Shown here one piece after another: positions 60,548 to 64,000 of a DNA stretch of 64,000 bases. The stretch lies in assembly GCF_028553885.1 (NCBI RefSeq), contig NZ_CP067169.1:1445501-1509500 (forward strand). Direction: 5' to 3'. How positions within the stretch are numbered: position 1 is the first letter of the stretch; the number at the start of each line of letters is the position of its first letter. The notes under the pieces are model-generated. The model was not told the origin of the DNA, did no database searches, and saw only the letters and a program-made list of their open reading frames with translations. Both the position numbers and the translations under genes were made by a program. Source of the DNA: Paracoccus aestuarii (GTDB lineage: Bacteria; Pseudomonadota; Alphaproteobacteria; Rhodobacterales; Rhodobacteraceae).

Positions 60548-62752
60548 ATGACCGACAGCTATGACGAACCCGACCGCCGCGACATGCTGGACCGCACCCG
60601 CCAAGGGGTGATCGGCCAGCCGCTGGACCGCCCCGAGGGGCCGCTGAAGGTGTGGGGCTGTGCGCCCTATGCCGCCGAATATGCCCGCGACCGCTGCGCC
60701 GAGGGGGTCCTGGTCGGGGCCACGATCAGCGCAGGCCGCGTCACCGCGATCCATCGCGACGCGGTTCTGGCGATGCCCGGCGTGCTGGCGGTGATCTCGT
60801 CCGAACGCATGCTGCGCCGCCCCGCGCAGGGCACCGCGGGCGAGGCGCCGGAACAGGACGTCTCGCGCGTGGATTACCCGATGCAGCCCGTGGCCTTGGT
60901 CGTGGCCGAGACCTTCGAGCAGGCCACCGCCGCCGCAAAGGCGTTGCGCGTGGATTACGACGACCGTTCGGGCGACGCCGCCTTCGTTCCCGACGAGGCA
61001 CAGGCCGAGCCCGCCGACGATCCGGTCGAGGCGGGCGATCTGGACGCCGCGCTGTCGGGTGCCGATCATGTGGTGGATGCGGAATTCACCACCGCCGGCC
61101 ATGTCAGCGCCGCGATGGAGCCGCATGCCGCCATCGCCGAATGGCAGGGCGACGACCTAACGCTGTGGGGCAGCCTGCAAATGCTGTCCTTCAACCGGGC
61201 GGAACTGGCCGACAGCCTGGGCATCGATCCCGATCATGTGCGCATCCTGTCGCCCTATGTCGGCGGCGGCTTTGGCAGCAAGCTGGGCATCTCGCACGAG
61301 GCGGTGGCCGCGGCGCTGGCCGCGCGCGAGCTGGGCCGCCCCGTTCGCGTCGTCATGAGCCGCCAGCAGGTGTTCCAATCCATCATGCGCCGGTCCGAGA
61401 CGCGCCAGCGCATCCGCTTGGGCGCTGGATCCGACGGCCGCCTGACCGCGCTGGCGCATGAGGCCTGGGTGTCGAACCTGCCGGGCGAGGACTTCTCGGA
61501 GCCCGTGACGCAGGCGACCGAGTTCCTCTATGCGGGCGAGAACCGCCTGCTATCGGTGATGAAATCGCCGGTCACGCGGCTGACCGCCGGATCGGTCCGC
61601 GCCCCGGGCGAGGCGGTCGGCATGCAGGCGCTGGAGGTTGCGATGGACGAGCTGGCCATCGCCACCGGCCTCGATCCCGTCGAGCTGCGCCGCCGCAACC
61701 TGCCCGAGGCTCTGCCGGGCGAGGGCACGCCCTATTCCTCGCGCCGCCTGATCGAGGCGATGGAGGCGGGGGCCAAGGCCTTCGGTTGGGACCAGCGCGC
61801 CCCGGAACCCTGTGCGCGGCGCGAGGGTGAATGGTGGATCGGCATGGGCATGGCCTCGGCCGCGCGGGTGAATATCCTGGCCAAGGCCGAGGCGCGGGTG
61901 ACCCTGACCGCCGACGGCCATGTGGTGGTGGAGACCGACCATACCGATATCGGCACCGGCAGCTATGCCGTGCTGGGCCAGGTCGCGGCCGAGATGCTGG
62001 GCCAGCCCATCGACCGCGTCACCGTCAAGCTGGGCGACAGCAGCCTGCCCCCCGGCGCGGGATCGGGCGGCAGCTGGGGTGCGTCCTCGACCGGCTCGGC
62101 GGTGTTTCGCGCCTGCGAGGCGATCCGCGCGACGCTGGCCCAGTCCCTGGGCTGTTCGGGCGACGATCTGGTGCTGCAGGACGGCCAGGCCTCGGCCGAG
62201 GGGGTCGAGGCCCGCGCGGTCACCGAGCTGCTGTCGGGCGATCTGACCCGAACCGGCCGGATCGAGCCGGGCGAGCAGATGGAGAAGGTCCATCAGGCCA
62301 CCTATGGCGCCTTCTTCTGCGAGGTCGCGGTCAATGCCTTCACCGGCGAGACGCGGCTGCGGCGCATGACCGGGGCCTTCGGCTTCGGCCGGGTGCTGAA
62401 TGCCAAGACGGCGCGGTCGCAATGCCTGGGCGGCATGGTCTGGGGCATCGGCAGCGCCCTGACCGAGGCGCTGTCCTTTGACGACCGCGACGGCCATCTG
62501 GTCAATCACGACTTGGCCGAATACCACGTCCCCGTCGCCCGTGACATTCCCCCGATGGAGGTGATCCTGCTGGAGGAACGCGACCCCCATGCCTCGCCCA
62601 TCCAGGCCAAGGGCGTGGGCGAACTGGGCATCTGCGGCGCGGCGGGCGCCATCGCCAACGCCGTCCACAATGCCTGCGGCGTGCGGCTGCGCGATTTCCC
62701 GATGACACCCGACCGGCTGCTGCCGCATCTGCCCGACCCGTTCGGCGACTGA
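60548..62752 (+). CDS. paoC: Aldehyde oxidoreductase molybdopterin subunit (PaoC type)
   Basis: The 734-residue catalytic subunit. G-G-G-F-G-S-K-L-G binds the molybdenum cofactor, A-G-S-V-R-A-P-G-E shows the substrate-site arginine, D-H-T-D-I-G-T-G-S-Y is the Q-T-D-x-G motif variant, and K-G-V-G-E-L-G near residue 695 gives the base catalyst glutamate. By family it oxidises aromatic and other aldehydes to acids. A PaoD/XdhC maturation factor is not in the window. Together with paoAB it is an intact operon. Confidence 0.92.
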   Translation: MTDSYDEPDRRDMLDRTRQGVIGQPLDRPEGPLKVWGCAPYAAEYARDRCAEGVLVGATISAGRVTAIHRDAVLAMPGVLAVISSERMLRRPAQGTAGEAPEQDVSRVDYPMQPVALVVAETFEQATAAAKALRVDYDDRSGDAAFVPDEAQAEPADDPVEAGDLDAALSGADHVVDAEFTTAGHVSAAMEPHAAIAEWQGDDLTLWGSLQMLSFNRAELADSLGIDPDHVRILSPYVGGGFGSKLGISHEAVAAALAARELGRPVRVVMSRQQVFQSIMRRSETRQRIRLGAGSDGRLTALAHEAWVSNLPGEDFSEPVTQATEFLYAGENRLLSVMKSPVTRLTAGSVRAPGEAVGMQALEVAMDELAIATGLDPVELRRRNLPEALPGEGTPYSSRRLIEAMEAGAKAFGWDQRAPEPCARREGEWWIGMGMASAARVNILAKAEARVTLTADGHVVVETDHTDIGTGSYAVLGQVAAEMLGQPIDRVTVKLGDSSLPPGAGSGGSWGASSTGSAVFRACEAIRATLAQSLGCSGDDLVLQDGQASAEGVEARAVTELLSGDLTRTGRIEPGEQMEKVHQATYGAFFCEVAVNAFTGETRLRRMTGAFGFGRVLNAKTARSQCLGGMVWGIGSALTEALSFDDRDGHLVNHDLAEYHVPVARDIPPMEVILLEERDPHASPIQAKGVGELGICGAAGAIANAVHNACGVRLRDFPMTPDRLLPHLPDPFGD

Positions 62753-62777
62753 ACGACCACCCCGGAAAGGACCCATC

Positions 62778-64000
62778 ATGGCTGACGACGCAGGAATCCC
62801 CGATCTCGAACCCGTCGGCTATGATGGTCCCGTGGGGGGCTGGGGGTCGATGAAGGGCATGGCACAGGTGGGTCGCAAGGCCCATGCCGAACCCGGCGCG
62901 CTGGACACGCTGCGCAAGCAGAACAAGCATGGGGGGACGATGTGCACCTCCTGTGCCTGGGGCAAGCCGCCGAACCCCCATGTGGCGGAATTCTGCGAGA
63001 ACGGCGCCAAGGCGACCCTGTGGGACCTAACCGGCGATCGCTGCGGCCCGGACCTGTTTCTGGACCGCAGCGTGTCCGAACTGGCCACATGGTCCGAATA
63101 TGACCTGGAACGGCTTGGCCGTCTGACCCATCCGCTGCGCTATGACGCGGCCACCGACCGCTATCTGGAGACCAGCTGGGAGGAGGCCTTTGCCGCCATC
63201 GGCGCCGAGCTGCGCGCGCTGGACCCCAAGGCGGTGACCTTCTACGCCTCGGGCAAGGCGGCGCTGGAGGCGTCGTTCCTCTATGGGCTGTTCGCGCGGG
63301 CCTTGGGGCATAACAACCTGCCCGACAGTTCGAACATGTGCCACGAGACCACCTCGATCGGGCTGAAGCAGGTCATCGGATCGCCTGTCGGCACCTGCAC
63401 GCTGGAGGATTTCGACCATTGCGACATGATCCTGCATGTCGGCCAGAACCCCGGCACGAACAGCCCCCGCATGCTGCACCCCCTGCAGGAGGCCGCCAAG
63501 CGCGGCTGCTGCATCGTGGCCATCAACCCGCTGCGCGAAAAGGGCCTGCTGGAATTCGCCAGCCCCCAGAGCCCGTGGCAGATGACCGTCGGATCGCCGA
63601 CCGAGATCTCGGACCGCTATCTGCAGGTGCGGCCGGGCGGCGACATCGCCGTGCTGTCGGGCATCGCCAAGCATGTGCTGCATCTGGAGGATGCCGAGGG
63701 CGGCGTTCTGGATCACGATTTCGTGGCGCAGCATACGGATGGGCTGGATGACTGGATGGCTTGGCTGCGCGACCAGTCCTGGGACGATCTGGAACGCGAA
63801 AGCGGCATCACCCGTGCGGCGATGGAGGCGGTAGGCGCGTCCTATGCGCGGGCCAAGGCGGTGATCGGCGTCTATGGAATGGGCATCACCCAGCATGTCC
63901 ATGGCGCGGATGCCATCGGCGCGCTCGTCAACCTGCTGCTGCTGCGCGGCAATATTGGCCGGCAGGGCGCCGGTTGCAGCCCCGTGCGCGGCCATTCCAA
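62778..64000 (+). CDS. FdhF/YdeP family molybdopterin oxidoreductase, 5' part
   Basis: The first 407 codons of a gene that runs off the window. It belongs to the FdhF/YdeP family of formate dehydrogenase-like proteins: C56-x2-C59 (M-C-T-S-C-A-W) and C73 in C-E-N-G-A-K-A near the start, N-M-C-H-E-T-T-S at about 186-193, V-G-Q-N-P-G-T-N-S-P-R-M and G-N-I-G-R-Q-G-A-G. Homologue YdeP of E. coli is linked to acid resistance; its reaction is unknown. ATG at 62778 follows GGAAAGGACCC, 26 bases after paoC, so it may be in the same operon. Confidence 0.9.
   Translation, partial: MADDAGIPDLEPVGYDGPVGGWGSMKGMAQVGRKAHAEPGALDTLRKQNKHGGTMCTSCAWGKPPNPHVAEFCENGAKATLWDLTGDRCGPDLFLDRSVSELATWSEYDLERLGRLTHPLRYDAATDRYLETSWEEAFAAIGAELRALDPKAVTFYASGKAALEASFLYGLFARALGHNNLPDSSNMCHETTSIGLKQVIGSPVGTCTLEDFDHCDMILHVGQNPGTNSPRMLHPLQEAAKRGCCIVAINPLREKGLLEFASPQSPWQMTVGSPTEISDRYLQVRPGGDIAVLSGIAKHVLHLEDAEGGVLDHDFVAQHTDGLDDWMAWLRDQSWDDLERESGITRAAMEAVGASYARAKAVIGVYGMGITQHVHGADAIGALVNLLLLRGNIGRQGAGCSPVRGHS

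Overview
The window is about 65-70% GC by eye and is a densely packed chromosomal segment from an alphaproteobacterium of the Rhodobacteraceae, most likely Paracoccus or a close relative. The evidence is: a circularly permuted, two-piece tmRNA gene encoding the tag ANDNRAPVALAA; the gene order uppS-cdsA-dxr-rseP-bamA-skp; rplU-rpmA followed by a GNAT gene; an EctR-controlled ectoine cluster; and a glutaryl-CoA dehydrogenase/CaiB pair opposite a LysR gene. I see no phage, insertion sequence, CRISPR array, rRNA or tRNA. The genus is inferred from gene order and family resemblance, not from a database search.

Layout. 1-6.6 kb: isoprenoid and envelope operon (uppS end, cdsA, dxr, rseP, bamA, skp). 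6.5-15.7 kb: single genes, namely a nucleoside hydrolase, a periplasmic iron-binding protein, the ABC-F ATPase uup, a zinc metallopeptidase-like protein, rplU-rpmA-GNAT, an LLM-class flavin oxidoreductase and a soluble globin-coupled chemoreceptor. 15.8-16.1 kb: permuted ssrA on the minus strand. 16.5-20.9 kb: ectABC-ask with divergent ectR. 20.9-23.0 kb: gnd and bioY. 23.3-29.1 kb: complete mrpABCDEFG Na+/H+ antiporter operon. With the ectoine genes this forms a block for salt and osmotic adaptation.

29.2-42.2 kb: housekeeping genes (rnd, a double-GNAT protein, a PAS protein, gmk, gamma-carbonic anhydrase, a phoR-like kinase without membrane segments, rpiA, gor) and then envelope quality control (hflK, hflC, a degP-type protease), a 2Fe-2S ferredoxin and a small secreted protein. 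42.2-45.5 kb: glutaryl-CoA degradation under a LysR regulator.

45.5-49.6 kb is the least ordinary part: a tight five-gene minus-strand operon made of a GTP cyclohydrolase II with a degenerate RibB-like half, a BchC-like dehydrogenase without the usual zinc cysteine, a 6-pyruvoyltetrahydropterin-synthase-fold protein lacking its catalytic residues, a SAM methyltransferase and a RibD-type reductase without a deaminase domain. Together they look like a GTP-derived pyrimidine or pterin pathway whose product I cannot name. An FkbM methyltransferase (divergent) and an inositol-monophosphatase family gene lie next to it.

51.5-55.7 kb: an RND efflux pair. 55.7-59.0 kb: a GntR regulator opposite a cytosolic gamma-glutamyltransferase-family enzyme and a bile-acid:sodium-symporter family transporter. 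59.1-64.0 kb: a PaoABC-type molybdenum aldehyde oxidoreductase followed by an FdhF/YdeP-type molybdopterin oxidoreductase that runs off the window.
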